Assembly (NCBI GenBank): GCA_933207985.1
Contig: OW240916.1
Span: 269,111,200 to 269,175,199 of the forward strand
DNA: 64,000 nt
Origin: Pelobates cultripes
Lineage: Eukaryota; Chordata; Amphibia; Anura; Pelobatidae
Direction: 5' to 3'
The translations under genes were made by a program, and so were the position numbers. Every line of letters starts with the position of its first letter. Positions within the stretch are counted from its first letter, which is position 1. The notes below the pieces were generated by a model. It worked only from the letters and a program-made list of their open reading frames with translations, was not told the DNA's origin and did not search any database. Positions 46,571 through 57,163 of this stretch are shown here, piece by piece.

Positions 46571-46610
46571 GTGGATCGTTGCCGCTCGTTACCATGGCAA
46601 CGCTCCACAC
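46571..46610. promoter_or_regulatory. Perfect X-box hairpin module in hAT
   Basis: GTTACCATGGCAAC at about 46589-46602 matches the palindromic RFX X-box form. It is enclosed by the inverted pair GTGTGGATCGTTGCC / GGCAACGCTCCACAC and by wider arms (GTCCTCCCGCGAG / CGCGCAGGAGGAC, 46553-46628). Confidence 0.55.
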
Positions 46611-46739
46611 AGCATCGCGCAGGAGGACGGGAGAGCTGCAGGACTTGTCATCCTGTCCTGCATACCACCACCAGGGATGGCTGTGTCCTCCACCTCCCCT
46701 TCACCAAAGGTTAGAAGAAGGGAGGGGGGGGGTACTGAT

Positions 46740-47465
46740 TTAATAACCTATCACCCCTACCCACAGAACCCTTACCCCCAGCACCCCCACAGCACCCCTA
46801 CCCCTCTTACCCACATCACCCCTACCCACAGAACCCTTACCCCCAGCACCCCCACTACCCACAGCCCCCCTACCCCTCTTACCCCTACCCCCAGCACCCC
46901 TACTCCCCCTACCCCCAGCACCCCTACCCCTCCCATCAGCACCCCTACTCCCCCTATCCACAGCACTCCTACCCTGGAACCTTACCCCAGCACCCCCACT
47001 TTACCCACAGCACCCCTACCCCTCTTGCCCACAGCACCCTACCCACAGCGCCCCTACTCCCCTACCCACAGCACCCCTACTCCCCTACCCACAGCACCCC
47101 TGCTCCCCTACCCACAGCACCCTTGCCCCACTGCCACAGAACCCTTACCCCCACTACCCACAGCACCCCCTGCCCTCTTACCCACCCCACATCACCTACC
47201 TCCAGCACCCCTGCTCCCACTGCCCACAGGACCCTTGCCCCAGCGCCCCCCACTGCCCACAGCACCCCTGCCCTCTTGCCACATCACCCCTACCTCCGGC
47301 ACCCCCTGCTCCCCTGCCCCAGCACCCCTGCCCTCCTTGCCCCCAGCGCCTACCCCCCTGCCCAGCACCCCTGCCACACGGCACCCTTTCCCCCCCCCAC
47401 ACACACAGCACCCCCACAGCACCCTTTCCCCCCCACAGCACCCCACACACACAACATTACACACA
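46740..47465. repeat. Minisatellite of ACCCCTACCCACAGC units
   Basis: Imperfect repeats of 15-20 bp, CACCCCTACCCACAG and variants, about 700 bp, ending in CACA runs. The cytosine-rich + strand has i-motif and G-quadruplex potential. A TG/CA-type tract with repeated GTATTCAGCAG units follows to about 47700. Confidence 0.9.
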
Positions 47466-47935
47466 GACACATACACTGCACCCCTCAATGCAGTATATGT
47501 GTGTGTTCAGCAGTCTTTATGTATTCAGCAGTGTGTGTGTGTATTCAGCAGACTGCGTGCGTGTATTCAGCAGACTGCGTACTCAGGAGTGTGCGTGTAT
47601 TTAGCGGACTGTGTGTGTATTTAGCAGTCTGTCTGTGTCTCGGTGTGTGTATGTATTAAGCAGTTGGTGTGTGAATGTGTTCAGCAGTCTGTGTGTATGT
47701 ATTGCATTTGTTGGAGATACTAATATAAGCTTAATTTATATCATTTAAAATTTGTATAATTTAACTCTCTGTTGTGTTCTTCTTTTAAAACAAAAGTTGT
47801 TAACTGTACGAGTAGTTTTTTCTAAACGTAAACCTCAGTATTCAGGTTTAATTGCCATGTTGGCACTTTGAGGGAAAAAAAGTTGGCATGTATTGCGGTT
47901 TGGGCACTCGGGCTCAAAAAGGTTCGCCATCACTG

Positions 47936-49054
47936 GGCTAGGGAATGCACAATACAATCTATAAGTCCTATGGTTTCACCATTCACATGAGATTATGAAT
48001 TAAAGGAATATTGGAATGTGATGACCACTTCCTTTCTGTAAAAGGAATGATCGTTCATCCATAAATGTAAGTGTATGGAGAATCCCCTGTGTTCCGATAA
48101 TGCTCACTGCTTGTACTGTGTGAGTGTATGGGAAGTCAGGGCTTGGCTGGCATAGCTCAGACCGTTGTATTATAATTTTACAAAGAAACTTCCCTTTAAA
48201 TAAATGACAAATGATTTTCTAAGGATACTCACGTGGTAAGATACACAAACGACATACATTGAACAAACCGTTACATATTTAAAGTTTTCTATTATTGTCC
48301 TTTTCAAATGAATATATTCAGTATTCAGACTGCCCCTGTTTATAATATCTGAACTACATCCTGGCGGTCAGCTCTGGATCCGCATGGCATGTCCATACTT
48401 AACCCTTTCAGTGCTGTGTGAAGGGAGTGCGAGTAATATGTGCAAAAGCCAAGACAATAAGAGGGTTAAACGTACACAGAAGTCATGATATGGTAACGTT
48501 TTTTGCTGTTTTTTAACTAAACCGCAGATTGTAGTTAATTGTAAACAGAGCTGCAAAGTTCACACAAAAAAATAAATAAAAAAGTGCAAGCTGTGCCTAT
48601 AGAAGAGTTGGAGAATTTGTTTGTCAGCCCTTTTTGCTTACATTGTGTAGCTCAGGTATTGACACACTAGGATTCAGTGAGGAACTCCCAGTGCGGTGAT
48701 TGATACACAAATGGTACATCTAGTTTTACAGGAAGAACTCCAACCTATGGCTCTCTTTCAAATCAAAGGCTATTCGACTCATTCTAGTAATAACAATAAT
48801 TCTATGTGTTATGTTACCCACCGAGGCAGCCTGCATGTGCGTGATAGTCTCTCTAGTAACCACACCTACAGACCCGGCTCACTAGGTAACGTGTAACGAT
48901 AACTTCATTCAGGACAGATTTGCAGCATTCCAGAACTGAATAACCATCTGAAAACGTGAAGCTCTCATTCATTCTTTGGGATATGCTGGCTGAAATTGGA
49001 ACCATTTTACTAACTAAGGATCTCGGTGAACTGTGCATATTAGGGTTCACTAAT
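47936..49054. other. No gene seen; upstream of UGT unit B
   Basis: I looked here for exon 1 of UGT unit B (signal peptide, ending before the GGSHYLL segment) and did not find one. AT-rich, without clear repeat ends. Exon 1 may lie here in a form I cannot recognise, or it may be missing. Confidence 0.4.
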
Positions 49055-49500
49055 TTAAAAGATTACTCCAAGTACCATGTCCACTTCAGTGATATGAAAT
49101 GGTCGTGGTGACTTAAATCTGTATGTGCAACATTTCACTATAAAACCCTGCACATACTAAGTTTTCTATGTAATTCTACCTCCGACGCCATCATTTGGGC
49201 ATCCTTAGGCAGCCTGGAACAACTGGACAATGTCCATACTGTGCATATTTTTATGCACAGAGGAGCATTCAAGAGCGACGCTGATGCGCTCACCTAATGG
49301 ATGGCCAGTGGGATCGGCATCCAGCTTGTGCAGCTCTGCAGAAGCCGGATATCACAAGCCAGCTAACCAGGGGTCCTAGCGCCTGGTGGTGACTGAGGTA
49401 AGACAGGAACCATTGTATAATGGTTGCTGTGATGGTTGACATATAGAAAAAGTTCTAAAAAAATGAGGGAACCATTGTAAAATGGTGGTTTTAATGATTG
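49055..49500. mobile_element. TTAA MITE, left end clear, right end uncertain
   Basis: It starts TTAAAAGATTACTCCAAGTAC with the pattern of the ACTCCAAGCACCATAACC family. It contains a small hairpin CTGTGCATA...TATGCACAG at about 49237. I could not set the right border. Confidence 0.4.
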
Positions 49501-49768
49501 GAGAAACTCTTATATATTTAGCCAATGTCACACAGACTACCAATAAGCATGGTGTATTTCGTTTTCAATAGATAATTGTGAACTTTTGCAAAAGTCAGCT
49601 GTATGAAAACCGTAAGGACAACTTGCTTTGATGATGGAGTGTGCATGTACTGAGCAAATTTTTGTATAGTGACTTGGTGGAGTTGGAGCCCCTACTCTGC
49701 CTCATTTATGTCCTCTTATTGAGGATTATATCAGCTTTTCATAAAGACACTATCTAAAAACAAAATCT

Positions 49769-50021
49769 TTAAAGGAACACTACAAGCATGCTGTCACAGT
49801 TATTATACAAGGAATGCCTTTGCCCACCCCTCCAACAATGTAAGTAGTCAATCAATTTTAAAATGAGTGGTGCTCAGCGGACTCCAGCTAAGAATCACGC
49901 AGCACTAAAATGATTTGACCATTGTTGTCTCAGGTAAGAAGTCGCAGTGCACTAACATTTTTGACTATTATAACCACAACAGCGTGTTGTAGTGGTTATG
50001 CTACTTGAAATATTACTTTAA
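49769..50021. mobile_element. TTAA MITE, 253 bp
   Basis: TTAAAGGAACACTACAAGC ... GTAGTGGTTATGCTACTTGA then ATATTACTTTAA, with TTAA borders. Non-coding. Confidence 0.65.
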
Positions 50022-50140
50022 GCTACAAAGCAGTTAATGTTTTTATCTTTTGCAGTAAGATGTTCTTCTGTATTTCATACTGCATTCTAGGGACCTGACT
50101 GAGCTTAAAGGATATTTAAAACAACAAAATATACAGATCA

Positions 50141-50600
50141 TTAAAGGGACACTATAGTCACCAGAACAACGATAGCTTATTGTAGTTATTATGGTGACTA
50201 TAGTATGTCCCTGCAGGCATTTTAATGTAAATACTGCATTTTCAGAGTAAAGGCAAATCTTACATTACTGCAGAGGGACACCTCTAGTGGTAATAGCTCA
50301 GATGGTCACTAGAGGTGTTTCCTGGGTTGTTCAGTACTGACGTTAAGTATCTCCACACTCTTCATGGAGATGCTGAATGTTCCCCATAGAGATTCAGTGA
50401 TCGCCTCCCAATGCTTTGCTATGATGATCTCAGCTATTAGGTGGTGCAGGGACAGAGCCAGTGCTGTTGGACCCATGCAGCCCTGGAATAAAGGTACTTT
50501 TTTTTTTTTTTTACTTATTTAATGGGGCAATGGAGAGCCGGCAACCTAAAGTGTTTTTAACACTGTAGTGTCAGGTATTCACTTACAAGGTAAGTACAAG
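50141..50600. mobile_element. TTAA MITE, right border uncertain
   Basis: TTAAAGGGACACTATAGTCA at the left, followed by an inner inverse (GGTGACTATAGT). It is of the same family as 52128-52723 and 61256-61793. The right end lies near 50570-50600 (CACTGTAGTGTCAGG). Confidence 0.55.
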
Positions 50601-50778
50601 GTACACTAAAATGTATAGTCATACATGACAAAACCATGTCCATGACTGTGTTTAAGTAATGTTTTTATATTAAAAAAGGGCAAACAACAGTTAAAGCAGA
50701 GACCAGCATGCGTTTTATGTGGACGTATTTTATTTAAAGTCATTTCCTGAACTATCCTATTCATTTTATCTTTACTAG

Positions 50779-50880
50779 GTGGAAGTCATTACCTGCTGAT
50801 GGATGAGATTTCTCGCATCCTGCACAGAAATGGCCATGAAGTGAGGATGTTCTTTCAGATTGGAGAAGGACTACTAGAAG
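50779..50880 (+). CDS. UGT3A-like gene, unit B, exon 2
   Basis: 102 bases after TTTACTAG. It codes GGSHYLLMDEISRILHRNGH then EVRMFFQIGEGLLE, matching the N-terminal GGSHYLLM segment of UGT3A enzymes, where exon 2 is likewise short. To keep the frame into exon 3 the exon must end at 50880, so the intron would start with GC (AAG|GCACGT), a GC-AG intron. The nearby GT at 50885 would give the wrong frame and an early stop. No exon 1 was found upstream. Confidence 0.8.
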
Positions 50881-50924
50881 GCACGTAACTGGGTTAAAGG
50901 TGCACACATTCTCAAAGCAGGGAC

Positions 50925-51110
50925 TTAAAGGGACACTGTAGGCACTGTAACTGCTTGTTATTGAAGTGGTTATAGTGTCTGGAGTTCCCTGCCTTCCTTC
51001 CATTCAGCATTATCATTTTTAATGTTTTCATGCTAAACAAGAGTCACCAGCCCATTTTAGTTACTAACCAAAATTTTCTTACAAATTATACAAACAATCT
51101 AAACTGCTGA
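50925..51110. mobile_element. TTAA MITE fragment
   Basis: TTAAAGGGACACTGTAGGCA starts the element. The right half is not recognisable before the next repeat begins at 51120. Confidence 0.4.
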
Positions 51111-51119
51111 GGATATGGG

Positions 51120-51435
51120 CTGGCACGACCATAAGGCGTCACAAGAGGCTGCTTTTGGGCTCACCGACCCAGAGGGCACTAGATTGGAGTGACCGGCAGG
51201 AGGTGGGCGCACAGCGCTCCCTCCTATCAGTCACTCTGTGTAGCGTGGCCGAGCGCAGCAGTGTGGTCCACGGTACAGGAACTTCTTCTGTTTCCTGTAC
51301 CCGGCCGGACTGAAAGGAAGTGCTTACTGAGAGTGCACTTCTTGTCAGTCTGGCCGGGTACAGGAAACTGAAGCTCCTGTCAGGGGGGCAGGAAAAAACA
51401 CTATGGGATGGGGGAAGGAAGAACACAAATAAAAA
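51120..51435. mobile_element. Core fragment shared with the hAT at 53553-54332
   Basis: AGGCGTCACAAGAGGCTGCT and ...GGCAGGAGGTGGGCGCACAG then CGCTCCCTCC match 54060-54230 in inverse orientation. It also contains a hairpin, GTTTCCTGTACCCGGCCGG and its inverse (51290-51372). No hAT ends are visible. Confidence 0.5.
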
Positions 51436-52010
51436 ATGTTAAAAATATTTAAGTGTAAATAATACCAATAAACAGTATATAGAGTCCTGGGTGGTCCTCC
51501 TTTCAATGAGACGCGTTTCGCCAAATGGCTTTCTCAATCATCATGTCCGTTTTCCTGCTGCATCTGTGTTTAAATCTGTGGAATGTTCTTCTGATTGGTC
51601 ACCGCATACCTTCGATGGCCAATCATTGTTTTCGGGGTGTGTATTACCAGCTGTAGCCTCTCGTAGTCCAAAACCAGAAATGAGGTGCGCCCACCTGATG
51701 TGTGTGTCCTGGATGTGTCCATAATGTGTCTTTGAATGTAGGGGCTGTGCGGACATCTTAAGTGTGGGCAATTGCTTCTGATAATAAATTGAGGAGCATA
51801 CACCTACTGATGGCAAACTGACACATTACGTTGGAGATGTGTTTTATCTGTCGATATAGAAACTCATAAGTATGCAGTCCGTTATTAGTATAAAAGGAAA
51901 AAGAAAAACAAGAGGCAAAAAACGGGGAAGAATCAATCATTACAAAAGGCAGTATTATATAATTATTCACCAATTAATCCCTTTATGGACACATCATAAC
52001 TACACCTGGT
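51436..52010 (-). repeat. Repeat with GGCGAAACGCG motif
   Basis: On the - strand, 51537-51510 reads TTGAGAAAGCCATTTGGCGA then AACGCGTC, close to the 17511 motif. The rest (51540-52010) is of unknown kind, with no TIR found. The ORFs 51541-51816 and similar have no recognisable feature. Confidence 0.45.
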
Positions 52011-52127
52011 AATCTGTTAGATTTTTATCTTTCTCTCTCTCTTTTTTACATGCAAATAAAGAACTGACTGTTCACTTGCTGTCTAGTATACCACCCCCAC
52101 TTGACAGGTGCTACTGTAATGATATAA

Positions 52128-52723
52128 TTAAAGGAGCAATATAGGGTCAGGAACACAAACATATATTCCTGACCCTATAGGTTTAAAACCACATTCTAGC
52201 CACCCTGAGCCCCTCATGCCTTCCTAAAAATAGTAAAATCTTACTTGTATTCAAACCTGAATGGCTTTGTCACTGTTTCCTTTAGACCTGCCCACTGCCT
52301 GCTGACATCAGCAGAAGTGGTAGCCTGATCCAATCACAATGCCTCACCATAGGTTTGGCTGAGACTGACAAAAAAGGGAGATCAGGGGCAGAGCCAGCAC
52401 AATTCAAACACAGCCCTGGCCAATCAGAATCTCCTCATAGAGATGAATTGAATCAATGAATCTCTATGAGGAAAGTTCAGTGTCTGCATGCAGAGGGAGG
52501 AGACACTGAATGTTTGGATGTATTTTAGGCAGCCATGACCCAGGAAGGATCTCTAACAGCCATCTGAGGAGTGGCTAGTGACGTTATCACTAGCCTGTAA
52601 TGTAAACACTGCATTTTCTCTGAAAAGACAGTGTTTACAGCAAAAGCCTGAAGGTAATGATTCTACTCACCAGAACAAATTCAATAAACTGTAGTTGTTT
52701 TGGTGACTATAGTGTCCCTTTAA
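52128..52723 (-). mobile_element. TTAA MITE, 596 bp
   Basis: TTAAAGGAGCAATATAGGG ... GGTGACTATAGTGTCCCTTT then AA, with TTAA borders. It is the inverse-orientation sister of 61256-61793: both share the TCAATGAATCTCTATGAGG and CTAGTGATAAC(T/G)TCAC landmarks. Non-coding. Confidence 0.8.
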
Positions 52724-52727
52724 CCCC

Positions 52728-52871
52728 TTAACCTCTTAAGGACCAAACTTCTGGAATAAAAGGGAATCATGACATGTCACACATGTCATGTGTCCTTAAG
52801 GGGTTAAGGACACAATGTGTGACGTGTCATGATTCCCTTTTATTCCAGAAGTTTGGTCATTAAGGGGTTAA
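52728..52871. mobile_element. Palindromic TTAA MITE, full-length 144 bp
   Basis: TTAACCTCTTAAGGACC ... TGGTCATTAAGGGGTTAA, a full inverted repeat. The 80-bp copies at 27879 and 53136 are shortened forms of it. It inserted next to the previous MITE with four bases (CCCC) between them. Confidence 0.8.
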
Positions 52872-53135
52872 TGTTATTTACTTCACCTTTCAGTGCATGC
52901 ACATGTACAGCATCTGTTCTTGATTACCCTGTACATAAAGACCTTGAATTCTTTAAGGTCTTCATAATGAGGTTCCTCTAGTGGCTGTAATTTTGACACA
53001 AGCCACAAGAAACATTTTCTTTGGTTAATGTAAACATTGCTATTTCTCGGAAATAGCAATGGTTTCCTTTTGTCAGAGAAAAGAAACAGCATGTATGCAC
53101 CAACACCAGATGTAGTTCTTTTGGTGCTTGGTGTC

Positions 53136-53214
53136 CTAACCCCTTAAGGACCAAACTTCTGGAATAAAAGGGAATCCTGACATGTCAAACATGTCATGTG
53201 TCCTTAAGGGGTAA
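53136..53214. mobile_element. Palindromic TTAA MITE, 79 bp, short form
   Basis: CTAACCCCTTAAGGACCAAA ... CCTTAAGGGGTAAA. The outer TTAA is mutated on both sides. It sits about 80 bases before exon 3 of unit B. Confidence 0.7.
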
Positions 53215-53291
53215 ATTACATTTACAGTGGCATTCAATGTTTAATTATACAATGTATTCTTTTTAATTAATTTACAATCTGTTATTTTTAG

Positions 53292-53406
53292 GTTACAAGC
53301 CGAAGTCAAGCCCATATCCAGTCACTACTTGGAATCTGGATGAGGCTTATCTTAAACAATTTAATGAATTTATCACGAAACATAAGCAACAATACTTCAC
53401 GGGCAG
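53292..53406 (+). CDS. UGT3A-like gene, unit B, exon 3
   Basis: 115 bases after TTATTTTTAG, donor GTTGGG. It codes YKPKSSPYPVTTWNLDEAY and on to YFTGR, the same length and phases as unit A exon 3. The frame enters from exon 2 with one base and leaves with two. Confidence 0.85.
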
Positions 53407-53552
53407 GTTGGGTTTTCAATTTTAATCCATTTATAAAATCTGAGTGATTGATCATTATTTGGCACTTTATAAATTCATACAACTCAATTAACATTTATAC
53501 AATGAAATGTCCCTTTCTGCTTTGTTTCCCAAAGGATGTTTATTTGACCATT

Positions 53553-54332
53553 CAGTGGCGTCACTAGGGTTGGTGATATCTGGTGCGGTAACTCACAGTG
53601 TCACCCCAACCCCTCCATGTCCCTTAGTGTTTCTCTCCCCTCCCTTCCCTTCCTCCTCTGTTCCTTAGTGTTCCTCTCCCTTCCCTTCCCTGTACCTTAG
53701 TATTCGTCTCCCTCCCCTTACCTGTCTCTTAGTGCCCCCCATTCCCATTAATGTCCCCCCCACCAGTCTTAGTGTTCCTCTACCTTCTCTTTTAGTGGTC
53801 CCCTACTACCTGTGTTCGTTTTCCCTTCCCTCCCCTGTACCTTAGTGCCCCCCCTTAATGTTCCTCTCTCTCCCCCCCTAGTGTCTCCCCACTGTCCCTT
53901 AGTGTTCTTTCTCCCTTCCTACCCTGTCCCATAGTGTTCTTCCCCCCACTCCCCTGTCCCATAGTGCTTCCCCCACCCTCCCCTGTCCCATAGTGTTCTT
54001 CCTCCTCCCCTGTCCCACAGTGTTTCTTCGCCCCGTCCTTAGTGTGTCTCCTACCTTTATACTGACAGGAAGTGCTCTCTCAGTGAACTTCTGTGTCCTG
54101 TACAGCGGTCTGCTCTGATAGGGCATGCTACACTAAGTGACTGGAAGGAGGGAGCGCTGTGCACCCACCTCCTGCTGGTCACTCCAATCTTGCACTCCCG
54201 GGGCCGGTGCACCCTAAGGCAGCCTCTTGTGCTGCCTTATGAACGCGCCGGCCTTGATGACGGTGGTGTCACCCTCGCTTTCCCCCCTGTGATGCACCCT
54301 GGTGCGGTCCGCACCCCCTTGTGATGCCACTG
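53553..54332. mobile_element. Non-autonomous hAT, 780 bp, in intron 3 of unit B
   Basis: Ends CAGTGGCGTCA and, inverted, CAGTGGCATCA, with the 8-bp duplication TGACCATT (53545-53552 and 54333-54340). Unit A shows the empty site (TTTGACCATTCTTAGTC near 23005), so it inserted after the duplication. The interior has C/T-rich repeats of CCTTAGTGTTCCTCT type and a core shared with 51120-51435. Confidence 0.9.
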
Positions 54333-54510
54333 TGACCATTCTTAATCTCTTACTATTAACTTACATGAAATTTTTTTTTTTCTTCTTTTTTTTTTTTTAG
54401 TCTCTCTAAAAAAAAAAAATTAAAATAGGGAATGATTTTACCATTGTTTATTTCTTATTTTAATAGCATATCTTGGTGTTGAGTAGTCCTATTTTTTTTT
54501 TTTTCTTCAG

Positions 54511-55041
54511 GAGTTCAAGCAAGACTTAGCATTAATGGCACATCTATCACACCAGTGCAAGTTTTCACTAAACCAGTCGAATATTATGAAATCACTAAGG
54601 GATGAAAAGTTTGATATTGCTTTCATAGATGCATTCAATCCATGTACATTTCTTATCTCGGAGAAGTTAGGATTACCGTACATTGCTTTTTCCCCTGGAA
54701 TCTTTGCCAATGCTCCACAGGTTGGACTGCCAACTCCATTGTCCTACGTCCCTTTATATCAGTCTCAACTCAGTGACCGAATGGACTTCTTTCAACGTAT
54801 AAAGAATATTTTCATGTATGTTGGTTCTCATGTGGTTCAGAAAAAAATTGAGGCAGTATTCGAAGATGTCATTAATGAACATTTTCCTGTTGGATCCAGA
54901 CCGGTCATTTCAGATCTATACTTGAAAGCTGAGCTATGGTTTTATAATGTGGATTTTACCATTGAATTTCCACGCCCACTTCTGCCTCATGTTCATTACA
55001 TTGGTGGCTTGATGGCAAAACTAGCAGAGCCAGTTTTACAG
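54511..55041 (+). pseudogene. UGT3A-like gene, unit B, exon 4, 5' end 4 bases short
   Basis: 531 bases between CTTCAG and GTGAGT, against 535 in unit A. The frame matching the protein (EFKQDLALMAHLSHQCKF and on) starts at base 1 of the exon, but exon 3 ends with two bases, so splicing at this acceptor gives a stop after about six codons. No other AG near the start restores the frame. The rest of the exon is over 90% like unit A and open to the end, with EKLGLPYIAFSPG and HVHYIGGLMAKLAEPV. It is read as a frameshifted exon of a young pseudogene or an assembly error. Confidence 0.8.
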
Positions 55042-55887
55042 GTGAGTCGTTAATTTTTCAGTAGCAGATCAAGTTTATAAGTAGCAGATCCAATTAGCAG
55101 ATCCAAAGTAGCAGATCCAATTATAAAGCTTTTTAATACCAGGTGCAATCATTACCTGGATGGCCACTTTCAGAATTCACCACCTAGAGGTGAAACAGAA
55201 ACATTACACGTGATACAGTAGAGTCTTCTAAGAACCTAGATTGCTGTGTAACTTCCAAAAACCCATTTGGCAATAACCCAACCGGCTTAAAATTCACGAT
55301 GACCTATTCCAACCTTGTCCCTTACACTAACAATTAGACTTAATTTGTTATTGCAGCTATAGAAAGGCTTACCCAACCTCAAAATACCCCAATTCTGGCT
55401 AATTTCTTTATACTGAGATGACAATATAGCACAATAAGAGGTGTCCATTAAATTGATGGAAATTAAAGCGCAGATGACGGGCATCTTCCACTCTTGGCAA
55501 TGTTTGCTCTAAAGATTTAATTCTGTAGCAATGCTTCGAACTTCTTACTCAGCTTCTTTTATGGCTGCAGAGGTCTAGTGGTGTTTCACCATCTTTTTCT
55601 TTCCCCTTCCTTTCCGGTGTGATGCCCCTCCTACATACCACCACTCACCAGGTAAACTCATTCACCCTAGCTATCTTCTATGTAACCACAGGTCAGGGCT
55701 TTTGACTGGATACCTGTGTGATTATTTCTTATGGTTTGTTATCCTGATGATCTATTGTATTGTATATCTTTGCCAGGTAGCACTTTCTGACCCATTTCCC
55801 TTTCTTTTTGTGCTTTTTTTATTATGTTTTCTTTATGATGTTTCTGGATTCAAATTCAAATAAAAAATTTTTTTATGTTTTCTGTAG

Positions 55888-56119
55888 GAATTGGTAGATT
55901 TTATTTCACAATCAGGTGAATCTGGCTTTATTGTTGTGTCAATGGGATCAATGTTAGATTCATGCCCGGTGGAGGAACTTTTACAGGAAATGAACAAAGG
56001 TTTTGCTCAAATTCCTCAAAAAGTTATTTGGAGATATAAAAGGTCATTGTGGCCCAATGACTTGGAACTTGCCCCAAATGTCAAGCTTATGGAGTGGATT
56101 TCCCAGAACGATCTTATAG
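55888..56119 (+). CDS. UGT3A-like gene, unit B, exon 5
   Basis: 232 bases, borders TTCTGTAG and GTAAAG, same phases as unit A. It codes ELVDFISQSGESGFIVVSMG and on to WISQNDLI; only two residues differ from the unit A exon. This exon is intact within a gene that is broken on both sides (exons 4 and 6). Confidence 0.85.
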
Positions 56120-56464
56120 GTAAAGAATAATGCAGACAATACTACTACTGTACAAAACACAAAACACAAATCGAAGTACTTTCTGGGTCTCTTGTATAAT
56201 AAAATGCAGAGTGTATTCACAAATATAACACATTAGGAAAAAGCTTAATGTGACAAAAATTAAGTTTATGTGTTATCTGAGATAAGTGACTTTAAATATA
56301 AATAATATGTGAGGGTTTAAAAGTTGAGATTTACTTTCCTTTCAGTCTCTGTCCTGCCACTTTGGCTCAGATCATGAGTGTAGGTTACCTCCTCTAATTC
56401 AATGTTTCTCCATAGGAAAACTTTGGGAGTGTAGTGCACATGCCTACTAGTTCACATGCCTACG

Positions 56465-56737
56465 GTTCGCCGCGGACTCATCATTGAGTAAACTTTGACC
56501 CTGTACCTCACAGTCAGCAGACACATTCCAGCCAATCAGCAGCAGACCCTCCCTCCCAGACCCGCCCACCTCCTGGACAGCTCACTAAGAATGCAGCTTC
56601 ACAATGAATGTAAAATGGATGCTGTCCAGGAGGTGGGAGGGTCTGGGAGGGAGGGTCTGCTGCTGATTGGCTGGAATGTGTCTGCTGACTGTGAGGTACA
56701 GGGTCAAAGTTTACTCAATGATGAGTCCATGGCGAAC
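56465..56737. repeat. Foldback element, arms about 115 bp
   Basis: Left arm 56465-56579 (GTTCGCCGCGGACTCATC ... CCTCCTGGACAGC) is nearly perfectly inverted at 56623-56737, with a loop of about 43 bases. It is absent from intron 5 of unit A. The transcript would form a long hairpin. The ORF 56495-56755 is an artefact. Confidence 0.85.
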
Positions 56738-57163
56738 CATTCGGGACATCACTAATGCCAACCAAAAGGCACTCTGCGCCAAGGAAATGGTCTCTATGAT
56801 ACCATCAAATTGAAATAGCCGAGTTTAACTTGGCTATTGGGGCAGGAGCACCTCTAGCGATTGTCAGATTAAGTGCTCTGTGTGCCTATAGAGTCAGCAA
56901 ATTCGAAGACTATATATCCGTAAATAACGGCATCTGGTAGAGAAATGTATTCCTCTATAGGCTGGTAATCATTTCTAGAGTATAAATGAGGGTGAGTGAG
57001 GCTTTATGGATTCAATTTCATACTGCAAAATACATGAAACAAAACTTTTATACTATTTTTTTTGTAGTGAATAGGATGAGCTTTATGGAATATGTGGCCA
57101 AATGCAAATTTACGTTTAGTGTTTAAGCATCCCAGTAATTTTTATTTTGCTGATCGTTTACAG

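Larger units (their letters stand above)
46367..47935. mobile_element. Non-autonomous hAT, about 1.57 kb
   Basis: Ends CAGTGATGGCGAACCTATGG and, inverted, CAGTGATGGCGAACCTTTTT, a well-known hAT end. The 8-bp flanks, TTATAGGG and GGCTAGGG, agree in the last five bases. It holds a hairpin at 46455-46495 (GGCGCCTGCC... GGCAGGCGCC), an X-box module and a C-rich minisatellite. There is no transposase; the long + ORF 46503-47624 is Pro/Thr-rich artefact. Confidence 0.8.

Noticed and set aside
46503..47659. Pro/Thr-rich ORFs of 178-373 codons
   Set aside because: Products of the C-rich minisatellite inside a hAT; several frames are open together.
51189..51426. Small ORFs near the UGT exon 2 of unit B as alternative exons
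   Set aside because: They sit in a repeat whose relatives occur elsewhere, and lack UGT similarity.
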